Shown: positions 36,342-45,538, counted from the stretch's first letter. The stretch: 64,000 nucleotides of DNA from an uncultured Kiloniellaceae bacterium (GCA_947500035.1 CANMQP010000006.1:1-64000), one strand, 5' to 3'. Notes: a model not told the origin generated them from the sequence alone. Translations and numbers: made by a program.

Positions 36342-38117
36342 TCATACCGCCCGCGCGGGTACAGGCTGATCGATCCAGGATGCCAGGGCCAGCAGACGCC
36401 ACAGGGTGTTCGAGTGATCCGCTCCTCCCTGCGAGGGCCGGTGTTCGCCCAATAACTGCGCCAGCCCAGCCCTATCGTAAATCCGCGAGAGTTCTCCCTT
36501 CAGAACACGCTCTTCGAACAAGCGCTTGAGAGCGCCGGATTCGAAGAGGCGAGAATAGGGAATGCTGAGGCCGATCTTTTTCCGATTCCAGGCGACGTCG
36601 CCTGTGATGTAGCGCGACGCAACGACACGCAACAGATACTTGCTCCACTCCGGGGAAACCTTGAAGCGCCCAGGGAGCCGGTTGGCGAATTCGACCAACG
36701 CGTGGTCCAGCAGGGGTGTGCGGATCTCCAGCCCGTAATACATACCGATCCGATCCTGGCTGTGCAAACGGGTGGAGAGGAATGTCAGTTGGTCGTATTC
36801 CAATGTCCGATTGACCGGATCGCTGGATCGCAGCGCAGCGATCGCCTCGATCCGCTCAGGCATGGCAAATTCACCATTCGCAGCAATCATTTCAAGTCTC
36901 GGGATCGCCACATGCCCCAGCCCCAGCGCCATATCCCGTGGCGACCCCAGGTACTTCGGATCCTCCGACAAAACCCGGTGACGGCCGTAACCGCCGAATA
37001 CCTCGTCGGCCCCCTCACCGCAGAGCACAACCTTCAAGTCGGTCTGCTTACGGATCTCGGCGCAAAGTTCCATCAGAACCAGGTTGTTCGGGTCCAGGAC
37101 CGGCTCATCGAAATGCGCGCTCAAGGTCTGCAGCGTTTGGAGCATATCGTCGTCGGACAGCGACAACAGCGTGTTCCGCAACCCGAGCTCCCTGACCAGT
37201 TGCCTGATCAACGGTGTCTCGTCGATGTCTCTGTCGCGCTCGAAAGACAGACTATAGGTTTGAAAATCCGGCAGGCGGCGGTTGGCGATTGCCGCCACAA
37301 GCGGAGAATCCACACCGCCGCTCATCAGCGCGCCTACCGAAACATCCGCAAGCGACCAGGCATCAACGGCGTCGCAGATCAGTTCCTCCAGTTCGTCCGC
37401 CAGGTTCGCTTCAGAAACATCCGCGCCGGCTGTTTCCTCCGCAAAGGGATACCAGTAACGCGCCGTTCGAACACCGTCCCGCGAGAGCAGAAGCCAGTGT
37501 GCCGCCTCGAGCGACGTTACCGTCTTGAAAAGCGTAGCGGCGCCGGCAGCATACCCGAAGACCAGAAACTCGTCGTACCGGGCGGCATCGGGCTCGGCCG
37601 CGACCTGTCCCGTCGCGAAGAGCGCCGCCATTTCGGACGCGAAGAAATGTGTCTTACCCTGGCTGGCGTGGTACAGCGGTTTGATGCCGAAACGGTCCCG
37701 GGCGGCAAAGACCTCGCCGCGTCGTTCATCATAGATCACAAAGGCAAACATGCCGCGCAGCCTGACAACCAACTCTTCCCGCCACTCAGCATAGGCCTTC
37801 AAAATCACTTCAGTATCGGAATTGGTCTGAAAGCGGTGCCCGAGAGCTTCCAGACTCCGCCGCAGTTCACGATGATTGAAAATCTCGCCGTTAAAAGTAA
37901 TCCGAAGGCCGCTGTCGGGATCCAACATCGGCTGCACACCGTGATCCAGATCAATAATGGCCAGCCGGGTGTGTCCGAGCACCACCGAAGGCGACCAATA
38001 GACGCCGTCGCCGTCGGGGCCCCGGTGATTCAGTGTGGCTACCGCCGCACGCGCACGCGGCTCGGAAAGCCCGGTTGCGCCGTCACTCAGATTGGCAGCC
38101 GCGAAAATTCCACACAT
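36342..38117 (-). CDS. asnB: Asparagine synthase (glutamine-hydrolysing) family protein, copy 2
   Basis: The start ATG 38117 is set by the obligatory Met-Cys: MCGIFAAANL with nucleophile Cys2, HRGPDGDG, NGEIFNHREL, DRFGIKPLY and the PP-loop MSGGVDSPLVAAI (SGGVDS at 266-271), then CGEGADEVFGGY. At 591 residues it is a full-length glutamine-dependent enzyme. It differs substantially from the copy at 21391-23217, so the two are unlikely to be a recent duplication. It presumably amidates an acidic sugar or substituent. It is packed 7 bp from the methyltransferase upstream. Confidence 0.9.
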   Translation of the reverse strand: MCGIFAAANLSDGATGLSEPRARAAVATLNHRGPDGDGVYWSPSVVLGHTRLAIIDLDHGVQPMLDPDSGLRITFNGEIFNHRELRRSLEALGHRFQTNSDTEVILKAYAEWREELVVRLRGMFAFVIYDERRGEVFAARDRFGIKPLYHASQGKTHFFASEMAALFATGQVAAEPDAARYDEFLVFGYAAGAATLFKTVTSLEAAHWLLLSRDGVRTARYWYPFAEETAGADVSEANLADELEELICDAVDAWSLADVSVGALMSGGVDSPLVAAIANRRLPDFQTYSLSFERDRDIDETPLIRQLVRELGLRNTLLSLSDDDMLQTLQTLSAHFDEPVLDPNNLVLMELCAEIRKQTDLKVVLCGEGADEVFGGYGRHRVLSEDPKYLGSPRDMALGLGHVAIPRLEMIAANGEFAMPERIEAIAALRSSDPVNRTLEYDQLTFLSTRLHSQDRIGMYYGLEIRTPLLDHALVEFANRLPGRFKVSPEWSKYLLRVVASRYITGDVAWNRKKIGLSIPYSRLFESGALKRLFEERVLKGELSRIYDRAGLAQLLGEHRPSQGGADHSNTLWRLLALASWIDQPVPARAV

Positions 38118-38124
38118 ATGCGCT

Positions 38125-39324
38125 TTAACCCTCGTCCGGGAAGTCGGTATAGATTCCTGCAACCCGGTAACCAGCGTCGATCGACTTCAGATAGGCGTGG
38201 ATCGAACGCTCGTGATTGGTGGTGGAAAGCAGGAAATGACGGATCGGATGCTCGGCAACCGTCGATCCGTGATGAATGCGGATGCCGTTCAGCTCCCGCC
38301 CCGCAATCGCCATATCGCCATCGAAGATGCAGGCCGGCGTCCGGCCGGCGAAGTCGAAGAGCTCCAGCAACGACGAGGTATGCAGCCCGCCACAGTAGAT
38401 CGCAAAGGGCTCGTCCCCTGCGTCCTCCAGGAACTTACGGATCTTCGTCTGGATCGCGGCCCGGTAGGCATCATGGCGTTTCCTGAAATCAGCCAAGACG
38501 GCCTTTTCATGCTCGTAGTCGTTCACCGCGGCATAGCAATCCCCGGCGCCGTTACCCTTGCGGGCAAAGATCCGGAACACCGCTTCCGGATTTCCGGAGT
38601 CTTCCGCGTTTTCGATGTGTGCGACTTCCAGAACTTCGAAGCCGCAACTATTGAGCAGGCGGCCCAGTGTGCGCTCGGTCCAATGGTGAATATGTTCGAA
38701 AGCCAGATGATCCGGGATCATGTCCGCGCGCGGGAACTCGGCGTCCGGCACCTCGAGATAAAGGAAACCGCCATCTTTGAGCAGCTCGTGAAACGCCGCG
38801 ACCATGGACTTCGGGTCCCAGACATGTTCCAGGACGGTCACGCTTGCGATGCAGTCGTAGGGCGGCGAGAGCACCTCTGGATTGAAGCCGCCGCCGTGGC
38901 AGGAAAGCTCATAAACCTTACGGACGTTTTCAGCCATTTTGGCGGAGAACTCGACCCCTTCCACACCGAAGCCCGCCTCGTTAAAGAGGTTCAGCAGAAA
39001 GCCGGTGCCGCAGCCGACCTCCAGAAGCCTCTGGCTTTTTACACCTGCACCGTGCTTTTCGAGGTTCGAAACCACCCAGCCGCATTGCTCGCGCCGCGCC
39101 GACTGATGGTCTTCGACCAGCGCGCCGGGCACCTCGAAGGGGTTGAAGTTGGTGTAATAGGCACCGAGATCAGCTTCGGAAATCTTGCTCACATCCAGGA
39201 AAACCTGGCCGCAGTCGCGGCAGATCATGACGTCACGCGGGATATCGTCCATGCGGACTGTGCTGCTCAGGGAGTTGCTGAACAGGAATTCGATATCGCT
39301 CGAGGCACAGGTATTACACTTCAT
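38125..39324 (-). CDS. SAM methyltransferase of the sugar C-methyltransferase type
   Basis: The 399-residue protein from ATG 39324 has three parts: an N-terminal zinc-ribbon (Cys3/6 and Cys35/38), a methyltransferase core with LLEVGCGTGFLL (101-112) and VTVLEHVWDP, and a C-terminal domain (FAIYCGGLHTSSLLELFDFAGRTPACIFDGD...). This layout matches C-methyltransferases of deoxysugar pathways (TylC3/NovU-like), which build branched sugars from 4-keto intermediates. A match to the CDP-4-keto-6-deoxy-glucose made by RfbF and RfbG is plausible but unproven. Confidence 0.85.
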   Translation of the reverse strand: MKCNTCASSDIEFLFSNSLSSTVRMDDIPRDVMICRDCGQVFLDVSKISEADLGAYYTNFNPFEVPGALVEDHQSARREQCGWVVSNLEKHGAGVKSQRLLEVGCGTGFLLNLFNEAGFGVEGVEFSAKMAENVRKVYELSCHGGGFNPEVLSPPYDCIASVTVLEHVWDPKSMVAAFHELLKDGGFLYLEVPDAEFPRADMIPDHLAFEHIHHWTERTLGRLLNSCGFEVLEVAHIENAEDSGNPEAVFRIFARKGNGAGDCYAAVNDYEHEKAVLADFRKRHDAYRAAIQTKIRKFLEDAGDEPFAIYCGGLHTSSLLELFDFAGRTPACIFDGDMAIAGRELNGIRIHHGSTVAEHPIRHFLLSTTNHERSIHAYLKSIDAGYRVAGIYTDFPDEG

Positions 39325-39352
39325 GGCTTTATGACTTTCACTTGGCTTGCTC

Positions 39353-40189
39353 TCACGTAGCCGCTGCACGCTTCTGCAGATCCTGCGCGTCGGGTATTTC
39401 GCCAAGTTCCCAATACTCGTTATGCATATCCACCTCGGCCGCATCGTTCCAAAAACACTGACAGTTGATCTTAATCTGATCGGTTTTACCGGGCACCGAG
39501 GCATGTACCGCCATGGAATCGAAAATCAGCAGATCGCCCGGATCAGCTTCCAGGACCAGCGCTTCGCCGAGTGCGTCCCGGTTTTCGATGTTCAACTGGC
39601 CACTGTCGTAACTGAAGGACTGAATACCCAGCTTGTGGGAGCCAGGATAGATCAGCACCGTGCCCAGCTCCTCGTTCACCGGCACCAGCGGGAACCACAT
39701 GGTCACCGCCTTGCGCGAGCGGATGGAACGCAGATCCTGATGATGCCGGGTCAGGAATTTGTCCTCGCCGGGAATATCGAAGCGCACTGTCGGTGTCTCG
39801 AAGGTCAGCGGCAGCTGGAAACCCAGACGCCGAATCAGCTCCACGTAATACTGCGAGCTTGCAAAGGACCGAAGCGTCGGCACATGGCGCAGAAAGTTGT
39901 ATAGAAAGTGACGCTGTTCGCTGCCTGGCACAAAGGCCGCGCGGATCAGGCTATTAAGGTCAGTCTCTTCAGGCTCGGGTGCGCCGAACTTGACCATCTG
40001 ATCCCGGACGATGAACTCGATCTCGGCCAGAATGGCATTGATCACAATCCGCGGCACGGCCTGCTTCAGCAGCATGAAGCCCTGCTGGTCGAAGGCCTCC
40101 GTGTCGATCTGTCCGAAGACAGCCTCGCGATCGTCGGGCCAAAGTTCGTGAGAAGACGCTATTACCTTTGCAATCTCTTGACTATCCAT
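39353..40189 (-). CDS. Phytanoyl-CoA dioxygenase (PhyH) family protein, copy 2
   Basis: The 278-residue protein has FDQQGFMLLKQAVPR at the entry, the iron-binding HxD at His150-Asp152 (RHHQDLRS), IYPGSHKLG and the distal His229 (AVHASVPGKT), as in PhyH dioxygenases. It is divergent from the homologue at 24372-25247. Its start overlaps the stop of the asparagine-synthetase-like gene by 8 bp, suggesting they act on the same substituent. Confidence 0.85.
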   Translation of the reverse strand: MDSQEIAKVIASSHELWPDDREAVFGQIDTEAFDQQGFMLLKQAVPRIVINAILAEIEFIVRDQMVKFGAPEPEETDLNSLIRAAFVPGSEQRHFLYNFLRHVPTLRSFASSQYYVELIRRLGFQLPLTFETPTVRFDIPGEDKFLTRHHQDLRSIRSRKAVTMWFPLVPVNEELGTVLIYPGSHKLGIQSFSYDSGQLNIENRDALGEALVLEADPGDLLIFDSMAVHASVPGKTDQIKINCQCFWNDAAEVDMHNEYWELGEIPDAQDLQKRAAAT

Positions 40190-42038
40190 CGATCCAACTC
40201 CGCATCCAGAGTTCCATATTCAATGCCTGCCATAGCAGCATCATGTGATTGGCGTCGCCGCGCATATGCGCGTCCAGGACCTCGTCGAACCGCCGGGCAT
40301 CGTAAACACCACGCTGCCGGAAGGACTGCGAGCGAAAGAGGTCCATGGCAAATTCGTTGATCGGGCCGCGCACCCACAGATCAAAAGGCGCGTTGAAGCC
40401 GCTCTTGTCCACCCGATCGAGAATCTCATCGGCACAGATCCCACGCAGGGCGCGGCGCGCCAGCGGCTTGTTGACGCCGTCCCGGACCCGCTGGTTCAAG
40501 GGCAACCGCCAGCCGAACTCCGCCACGTCGTGGCTGAAAAACGGCGAGGTCATCGAGGTGCCCCAGGTCCAGTCGATCAGGTCTTCGGTCTCGGTCCCCG
40601 GCGCCACGGCCTCGAAGAGATATTCCTGCATGGCGTAGCTGCGGGAGTAGGCTCCGTAGTTGCCTACAGACCGGCCCTCGAGGGACGCCGCCGCGGACGC
40701 GAAGTCCGGGTTCAATACCCCCTCGGCAAGCGGGCGCTTGAAGGGCAGCAATTCACCCTCCACCGCCAGGTTCACCGATTCTCTGAAGAAATTCTCCGCC
40801 GTCTCGGCGGTCTTGGGAAACTGCTCTGTCCCATGCCAGTGGATCCACCAGGACAGCTCCTTTTCGTAGAGCTCGGGGTCCTGCGTCTTCAGGTCCGCCA
40901 GGTGGTAGAGGAAGCAGGTGTAGTTCCCGGCCTGAATGTAGTCGCCGCCGGACCCGGTGAAGATCGTCGACATGCCCCGCCGGGCGGCTTCGCGATAGAG
41001 GTAGTCGTAGCCGTAGATACTGATCGTGGCCAAGGGCACATCGAAGCGGTCATAAAGGACCGGCAGATCGTCGAGCAGCACCTTGTCGTCGATCTTGACG
41101 TCGTGCCAGGTGCCCACATGATCGCGCACGGAACTGGCAATCAGTTCGCTCTCATCGAAGACCGTCGCTTCATGATAGGTCATGGAGACGGCTTCGACCG
41201 GCTCGCCCGTGACATGATGCATGAGGCCGACGACCGATCCGGAATCGATGCCCCCCGAAAGCGCGATGGCCAGGCGTTCGCCGGAACGCGGATCGATAAA
41301 GCGGCGCGCCATCTCGATCAGGGTCTCGCGATATCGCGCCTCGAAGTCGGCGTCGTCGCCGTGGTCGTAAGGCGCGGCGGGATCGAAATCCCAGTAGCGC
41401 TGACGGCTGTAACCCTCCCGGCCCCAGGAGTGAACGTACGTCAGGTCCAGCAGGTCGATTTTTTTGAAGGCCGTGGGCCGGTCGCCATAGGTGCCCCGGT
41501 ATTGATAGCCGGCATAGCGCGCCAGAAAGTCCGGATTTGCTTCAGCTTTGATCCAACCGCCCTTCACGATGGCTCCGGAGTTCGAAGCGAGCACAAGGCA
41601 GCCATCATCGCTCTGAGCGGCGTAGAGGGGTTTGAGGCCAAAGCGGTCCCGGGCCGCTCTGACTTCGCCGGAAGCTTCAATCGAGACGATACTCCAACCA
41701 CCGTCCAAGGGTCCAAGAGCCCGGGCGTTTTCCGATTTCAAGGCCTCACCGATTTGCTCCGGCGTGGCGAAGCAATCCGCGAACTGAGCCCCCTGCCCGC
41801 CGATCAGGATCGTGCCATCCTCGAGCACGTGCCGGTCCGGCCGGTCTGCGTCACGCCGGATAGTGCCAACCACTGTGCGCTCATCGCCGCTGACCCAGAT
41901 CTCTTCAACAAGACTATCGCTGCCGATATCGGCAATTGCGCGCCAATGGGACAGCGCCGCCGCAACACGCTGGCGCCGCTCGGCAAGTGCAACCCGGCAA
42001 CGACCTGTGAGGTCGTGATCGACAATAATCCGGCTCAT
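40182..42038 (-). CDS. Asparagine-synthetase-like protein lacking the N-terminal Cys (copy 3)
   Basis: The 618-residue protein keeps the synthetase domain, with PP-loop ALSGGIDSGSVV (SGGIDS at 261-266) and FTGSGGDYIQAGN, and a recognisable but altered N-terminal domain (RDRFGLKPLYA at 130-140). It begins MSRIIVDHDL, so the Cys2 nucleophile of the glutaminase site is absent, as in beta-lactam synthetases and related ligases. It should activate a carboxylate as an acyl-adenylate, with the amine supplied by ammonia or by the substrate. No in-frame upstream start restores a Met-Cys. The product is unknown. Confidence 0.85.
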   Translation of the reverse strand: MSRIIVDHDLTGRCRVALAERRQRVAAALSHWRAIADIGSDSLVEEIWVSGDERTVVGTIRRDADRPDRHVLEDGTILIGGQGAQFADCFATPEQIGEALKSENARALGPLDGGWSIVSIEASGEVRAARDRFGLKPLYAAQSDDGCLVLASNSGAIVKGGWIKAEANPDFLARYAGYQYRGTYGDRPTAFKKIDLLDLTYVHSWGREGYSRQRYWDFDPAAPYDHGDDADFEARYRETLIEMARRFIDPRSGERLAIALSGGIDSGSVVGLMHHVTGEPVEAVSMTYHEATVFDESELIASSVRDHVGTWHDVKIDDKVLLDDLPVLYDRFDVPLATISIYGYDYLYREAARRGMSTIFTGSGGDYIQAGNYTCFLYHLADLKTQDPELYEKELSWWIHWHGTEQFPKTAETAENFFRESVNLAVEGELLPFKRPLAEGVLNPDFASAAASLEGRSVGNYGAYSRSYAMQEYLFEAVAPGTETEDLIDWTWGTSMTSPFFSHDVAEFGWRLPLNQRVRDGVNKPLARRALRGICADEILDRVDKSGFNAPFDLWVRGPINEFAMDLFRSQSFRQRGVYDARRFDEVLDAHMRGDANHMMLLWQALNMELWMRSWIDG

Positions 42039-42080
42039 GGAACGAGAAACTCTCCGCCTTTTCGATGACTAGCTGGTCAA

Positions 42081-42491
42081 TTACTTGCTGGCTGCACCCA
42101 GAATGTGGGTCTTGCCGTCCGGGTCCGCCTTGCGCCGGATTTCGACTTCCTCGCTGCCATCCAGCCAGGCCACCAACTCTCCTTTATCCGCCGCAAGATA
42201 GGCGTCGAAGGCCTCTTCTTTTCCGGCCTCGACCAGCATGACGTAGAAGCGTTCCATCTCATTCTTCACCAGCGCGGGTCGTAGGTTGTGATCGGGCAAA
42301 CGGCCGTTGACCGATTGAGTCGCATAGAAGCCGAAGGGCGTCTTACAAACATCGTGTTGGATACCGCCCTCGCCTCTGAAGGTCACCAGTTGATTGGGTT
42401 CCAACTCGATATCCGCCACATGGGAGAGTTCGATGGAAACGTAGGTGCCGACCGAAAAGCGCCGCGCGGGTTCGATGGTTTTGATTTTCAT
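42081..42491 (-). CDS. Hypothetical protein, 136 aa, in glycan operon
   Basis: This compact acidic protein (MKIKTIEPARRFSVG...) was not recognised. It has a beta-rich first half (VSIELSHVADIELEPNQLVTFRGEGG, FGFYATQSVNGRLPDHNLRPALVKN) and a helical second half ending in RRKADPDGKTHILGAASK. No signal peptide or membrane segment is visible. It is packed between the cytidylyltransferase (2 bp) and the third asparagine-synthetase homologue, so it is certainly translated with them; a small cupin-like or accessory subunit is one guess. Confidence 0.75.
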   Translation of the reverse strand: MKIKTIEPARRFSVGTYVSIELSHVADIELEPNQLVTFRGEGGIQHDVCKTPFGFYATQSVNGRLPDHNLRPALVKNEMERFYVMLVEAGKEEAFDAYLAADKGELVAWLDGSEEVEIRRKADPDGKTHILGAASK

Positions 42492-42493
42492 AG

Positions 42494-43267
42494 TTACCGT
42501 GCCGCTCCTTGAAGCGAAGAAAGGTCGACGGGCTTCTTGGTGCTTGGGTCTTGCGCGTGAAAGGCGTCGAGGATGTCCCGCCAGGGCGCGGTCTCAAGAT
42601 CCCTGCCGAAGCTCCTGGCCAGCGCGGCGGCGGCGGCGAAATCCTGTTCTGTGTCGACAGCCAAAGTCATGGCTCCGGGGACCTTGAGCTCCGGTCCCGC
42701 CGGAATGATCGTGAGCGGACAGGCCCCGGACTTTGCCTTGCGATAGATGTGAGCGGTGACATGCTCCCGGTCGCCGTCAGACTCCGCCGCCGCTTCGGCC
42801 CAGACAAGACCGCTTTTTGTGAGCACCTCAACACTTAAACCCGGTACCAGCCGGCGGTGCGGATAAACGTTTGTCACCAGATCCGCGCCGGTCTCCGCCT
42901 GCCGCGCCAACAGCTCGTCCACAAGGGCAGAGTCGATGAAAGGGCTGTCACCACTGACTCGGACCAGAACATCGAGGTCATGCTCACGCAGGGCCTGGGC
43001 CGCACGACCGAGAACATTCTCGCAGGACCCGCGAACGACAGGTACGGACACTTCTGCACCAAGTGCAGCAACGCCGTCGTCACAGAGGCGATCCGTTGTC
43101 GCCAGGATCACCTTATCGGCAATCCGGCTGCGTTGAAGACGGACGAGTGTCCAGGCCAGCATTGGACGGCCCTGCAGCAGGCGCAGAACCTTGCCGGGCA
43201 GACGTCTGGAGTCCGAACGGGCAAAGACGACAATGCCGGATCGATATTCCGCTGCCGTATCAGGCAT
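42494..43267 (-). CDS. Cytidylyltransferase family protein (SpsF/NeuA-like)
   Basis: The 257-residue protein opens with GIVVFARSDSRRLPGKVLRLLQGRPMLAWTL, the nucleotide-binding motif of SpsF/NeuA/KdsB-like CMP-sugar synthetases, followed by ILATTDRLCDD and DVLVRVSGDSPFID. It would activate a nonulosonate-type sugar as its CMP derivative, fitting the NeuB-like synthase upstream. ATG 43267 (or 43270) overlaps the upstream stop by 8-11 bp. Confidence 0.82.
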   Translation of the reverse strand: MPDTAAEYRSGIVVFARSDSRRLPGKVLRLLQGRPMLAWTLVRLQRSRIADKVILATTDRLCDDGVAALGAEVSVPVVRGSCENVLGRAAQALREHDLDVLVRVSGDSPFIDSALVDELLARQAETGADLVTNVYPHRRLVPGLSVEVLTKSGLVWAEAAAESDGDREHVTAHIYRKAKSGACPLTIIPAGPELKVPGAMTLAVDTEQDFAAAAALARSFGRDLETAPWRDILDAFHAQDPSTKKPVDLSSLQGAAR

Positions 43268-44336
43268 CATTTTTGATGCTGTTCCACATCTCCATGTACC
43301 ACTCACAATAACGTCGGTACCCGACCTCCAGCGGCCATTGCGACTTGTAACCGAGCAGGCGCTCGGCGCGCTCGGTGCTCAAGGTACCGCGGATCGGCTT
43401 ATCGTTTGCGCGCGGACGCTCCTCGATGATCGCCTGAGGAACGAGTTCTTTCACGATCGCGGTCAACTCGGCGATCGAGCGGGAGTTGCCGAAGGTCAGA
43501 TTGAAGGTGTTGTTGTCTTCTTTTGACTTGTGGAAGGCCAGAGCCCGCGCCATGCCGTCGACAAGATCTTCGATGTAGGTGAAATCCAACCGTCCTTCGC
43601 CACCGCCCTCCAGCAGTAGCGGCACCCCCATCAGCGCATTCTCGATAAACTTCTGTGAAACCCGGCGCGACACACAGCGCTCACCATACAACGCGCTGGG
43701 CCGGATCGTCGTGGATCCGATGTCATACTGCCGGGCATAGGTACGCAGCAGGCGCTCCGCCATAAACTTGGTATTGGCGTAGATGCCACGCGGGCGGGGA
43801 CGGACGGACTCATCGACTTCAGTGCCCTCGAAATCGCCGTAAACGGTTGAGGAGGACAGCAGCATCACCTGCTTGATGCCTGTGTACTGCAAGCGGCAGA
43901 GTTCCAGGATATTGCGCAGAATAATGAGCTGGAGATCGAACATCAGCCCGGGGTCGGCGTTTGCATCGACGGCACTGGCGATGGCCGCCAAATGCACGAC
44001 CTTGGTCGGCTGGTAGTCACGGAAGACAATCCCCAATTCACCCATCTGTCGGGCATCACAGTTGATCATCTTGATTTCAGCGGCACGCAGCAGCTTGAAA
44101 CGCTCTTGAAGGCAGTAGTGGTTCATCGCCGCCTTGAGGCCGCTTTCCCGAGCACCGAAGACATTGTCCACCAGACTGTTGACCGAGAGGTTATCGAGAA
44201 TCGCCACCTCGGCGCCGTAGCTGTGCAGCCTCATGGCCAGGTTGTGACCGATAAAGCCGGCACCTCCGATCAATAGAACACGTTCGCCCTTCAGGGAGTC
44301 GCGAACCTTCTGCTCGCTCGTATCGATAACTGACAT
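43260..44336 (-). CDS. NAD-dependent epimerase/dehydratase family protein
   Basis: ATG 44336 follows GGAGCAAT; the 358-residue protein has VLLIGGAGFIGHNL (20-33), HLAAIASAVDANAD, SSSTVYGD (161-168) and the catalytic YANTK (Tyr186-Lys190), all features of extended SDR nucleotide-sugar enzymes. It may be a 4-epimerase or 4,6-dehydratase of the UDP-sugar feeding the aminotransferase next to it; which cannot be decided by eye. Confidence 0.88.
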   Translation of the reverse strand: MSVIDTSEQKVRDSLKGERVLLIGGAGFIGHNLAMRLHSYGAEVAILDNLSVNSLVDNVFGARESGLKAAMNHYCLQERFKLLRAAEIKMINCDARQMGELGIVFRDYQPTKVVHLAAIASAVDANADPGLMFDLQLIILRNILELCRLQYTGIKQVMLLSSSTVYGDFEGTEVDESVRPRPRGIYANTKFMAERLLRTYARQYDIGSTTIRPSALYGERCVSRRVSQKFIENALMGVPLLLEGGGEGRLDFTYIEDLVDGMARALAFHKSKEDNNTFNLTFGNSRSIAELTAIVKELVPQAIIEERPRANDKPIRGTLSTERAERLLGYKSQWPLEVGYRRYCEWYMEMWNSIKNDA

Positions 44337-44362
44337 TGGTATTGCTCCGATAGACAGACTGT

Positions 44363-45538
44363 TCAGGTCCGGCTTTTTGCATGAGAAACTGCGTTCTTGA
44401 CGGCGGAAACGATCCGATCCGGATCTCCTGCAGCGAGATGCGGACCGACAGGCAGAGAAATTGCCTGCGCTCCGATCCACTCGGCAACCGGAAAATCGCC
44501 CGGTTTGTAACCGTACTTTTCGCGGTAGTAGCTGAACTGCGACACGGCGGAGGGATAGTGCACAGAGGTGCCGATCCCCGCTGCCTTCAACGCTCCCACG
44601 ACGTCATCGCGCTCAAGAGACCCGTCCCGGGGCAGGTTCAAGTTGAGGCAGTAGTGCGACGACTCAGCCTTGCCCAGTTGACGCGGAAAAATAGTCAATT
44701 CCTCGACATCCGCCAGACCAGCCGCGATCCGTGCAAAATTCTCGGCGCGGGCGGCCTGCATGGCGTCCAGCTTACGCAGTTGCGCCAACCCGATCGCCGC
44801 GTGGATTTCGCTCATACGCAGGTTATTGCCAAGCAGTGTGACGTCGTAAATACCGGGCTTGGTCCGTTCGCCGAGCGAGCGGTCGTAGCCGAACGCCTTT
44901 TGCCGGCGTACGAGGTTCGAGATGCCCTCGTTGTTACTCGTCACCATACCGCCTTCAGCGGAGGTCATGTGCTTGACCGGATAGAAGGAAAAGCTGGCCA
45001 GATCCGCCAGGCCGCCGACCTTCACCCCGTCATAGCTGGCATCCAGCGCAAGTGCCGCATCTTCGATCAAAAGCGCCCCGGCTGCCTTGGCGATCGGCCG
45101 GATCGCATCCATATCGCAGGGCAGCCCAAGATAATGCACGACGATAATCGCCCGCGTGCGTTCCGTGACGGCGGCCTTGACGGCGGCAGGGTCGATGTTC
45201 CCGCTTTCCGGAGAGACATCCGCGAAGACCGGCTTCGCGCCCAGCAGCTCCACCGAATGCGCGGTCGCAACGTGGGTCATGGCCGGCACGATCACCTCAT
45301 CGCCCGGCCCCACGCCGTGGGTCAGAAGCCCTAGATAGAGCCCGGCGGTGCAAGAAGATACCGTGATGGCGAATTCTGTCTGCGCACGCTCGGCGAACTC
45401 GGTCTCGAACTGTGCAGCGACCGGGCCGTGGACCAGCTGCGGCCCGTCGAGCACCGATAACACAGCCTCACGCTCTTCCTGTCCCAGCATGGGGCGGCCA
45501 AAGGGAATCGGTGGCAGATCGTCCATATTTACATCCAT
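44363..45538 (-). CDS. DegT/DnrJ/EryC1/StrS family aminotransferase, copy 1
   Basis: The 391-residue PLP enzyme has SSCTAGLYLGLL (61-72), GDEVIVPAMTHVAT, LLIEDAALAL and the PLP lysine in SFYPVKHMTSAEGGM (Lys189). It aminates a keto-sugar nucleotide. Together with the downstream epimerase/dehydratase and cytidylyltransferase and the upstream NeuB-like synthase it makes up a likely amino-nonulosonate route. A second ATG (45526) is possible. Confidence 0.9.
   Translation of the reverse strand: MDVNMDDLPPIPFGRPMLGQEEREAVLSVLDGPQLVHGPVAAQFETEFAERAQTEFAITVSSCTAGLYLGLLTHGVGPGDEVIVPAMTHVATAHSVELLGAKPVFADVSPESGNIDPAAVKAAVTERTRAIIVVHYLGLPCDMDAIRPIAKAAGALLIEDAALALDASYDGVKVGGLADLASFSFYPVKHMTSAEGGMVTSNNEGISNLVRRQKAFGYDRSLGERTKPGIYDVTLLGNNLRMSEIHAAIGLAQLRKLDAMQAARAENFARIAAGLADVEELTIFPRQLGKAESSHYCLNLNLPRDGSLERDDVVGALKAAGIGTSVHYPSAVSQFSYYREKYGYKPGDFPVAEWIGAQAISLPVGPHLAAGDPDRIVSAVKNAVSHAKSRT

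Noticed and set aside
36702-38486. 594-codon plus-strand frame opposite the second asparagine synthetase
   Set aside because: Arg/His/Gln-rich shadow of a gene with complete AsnB motifs on the minus strand.
40245-42068. 607-codon plus-strand frame opposite the Cys-less ligase
   Set aside because: Shadow frame; the minus-strand product has the PP-loop and family motifs.
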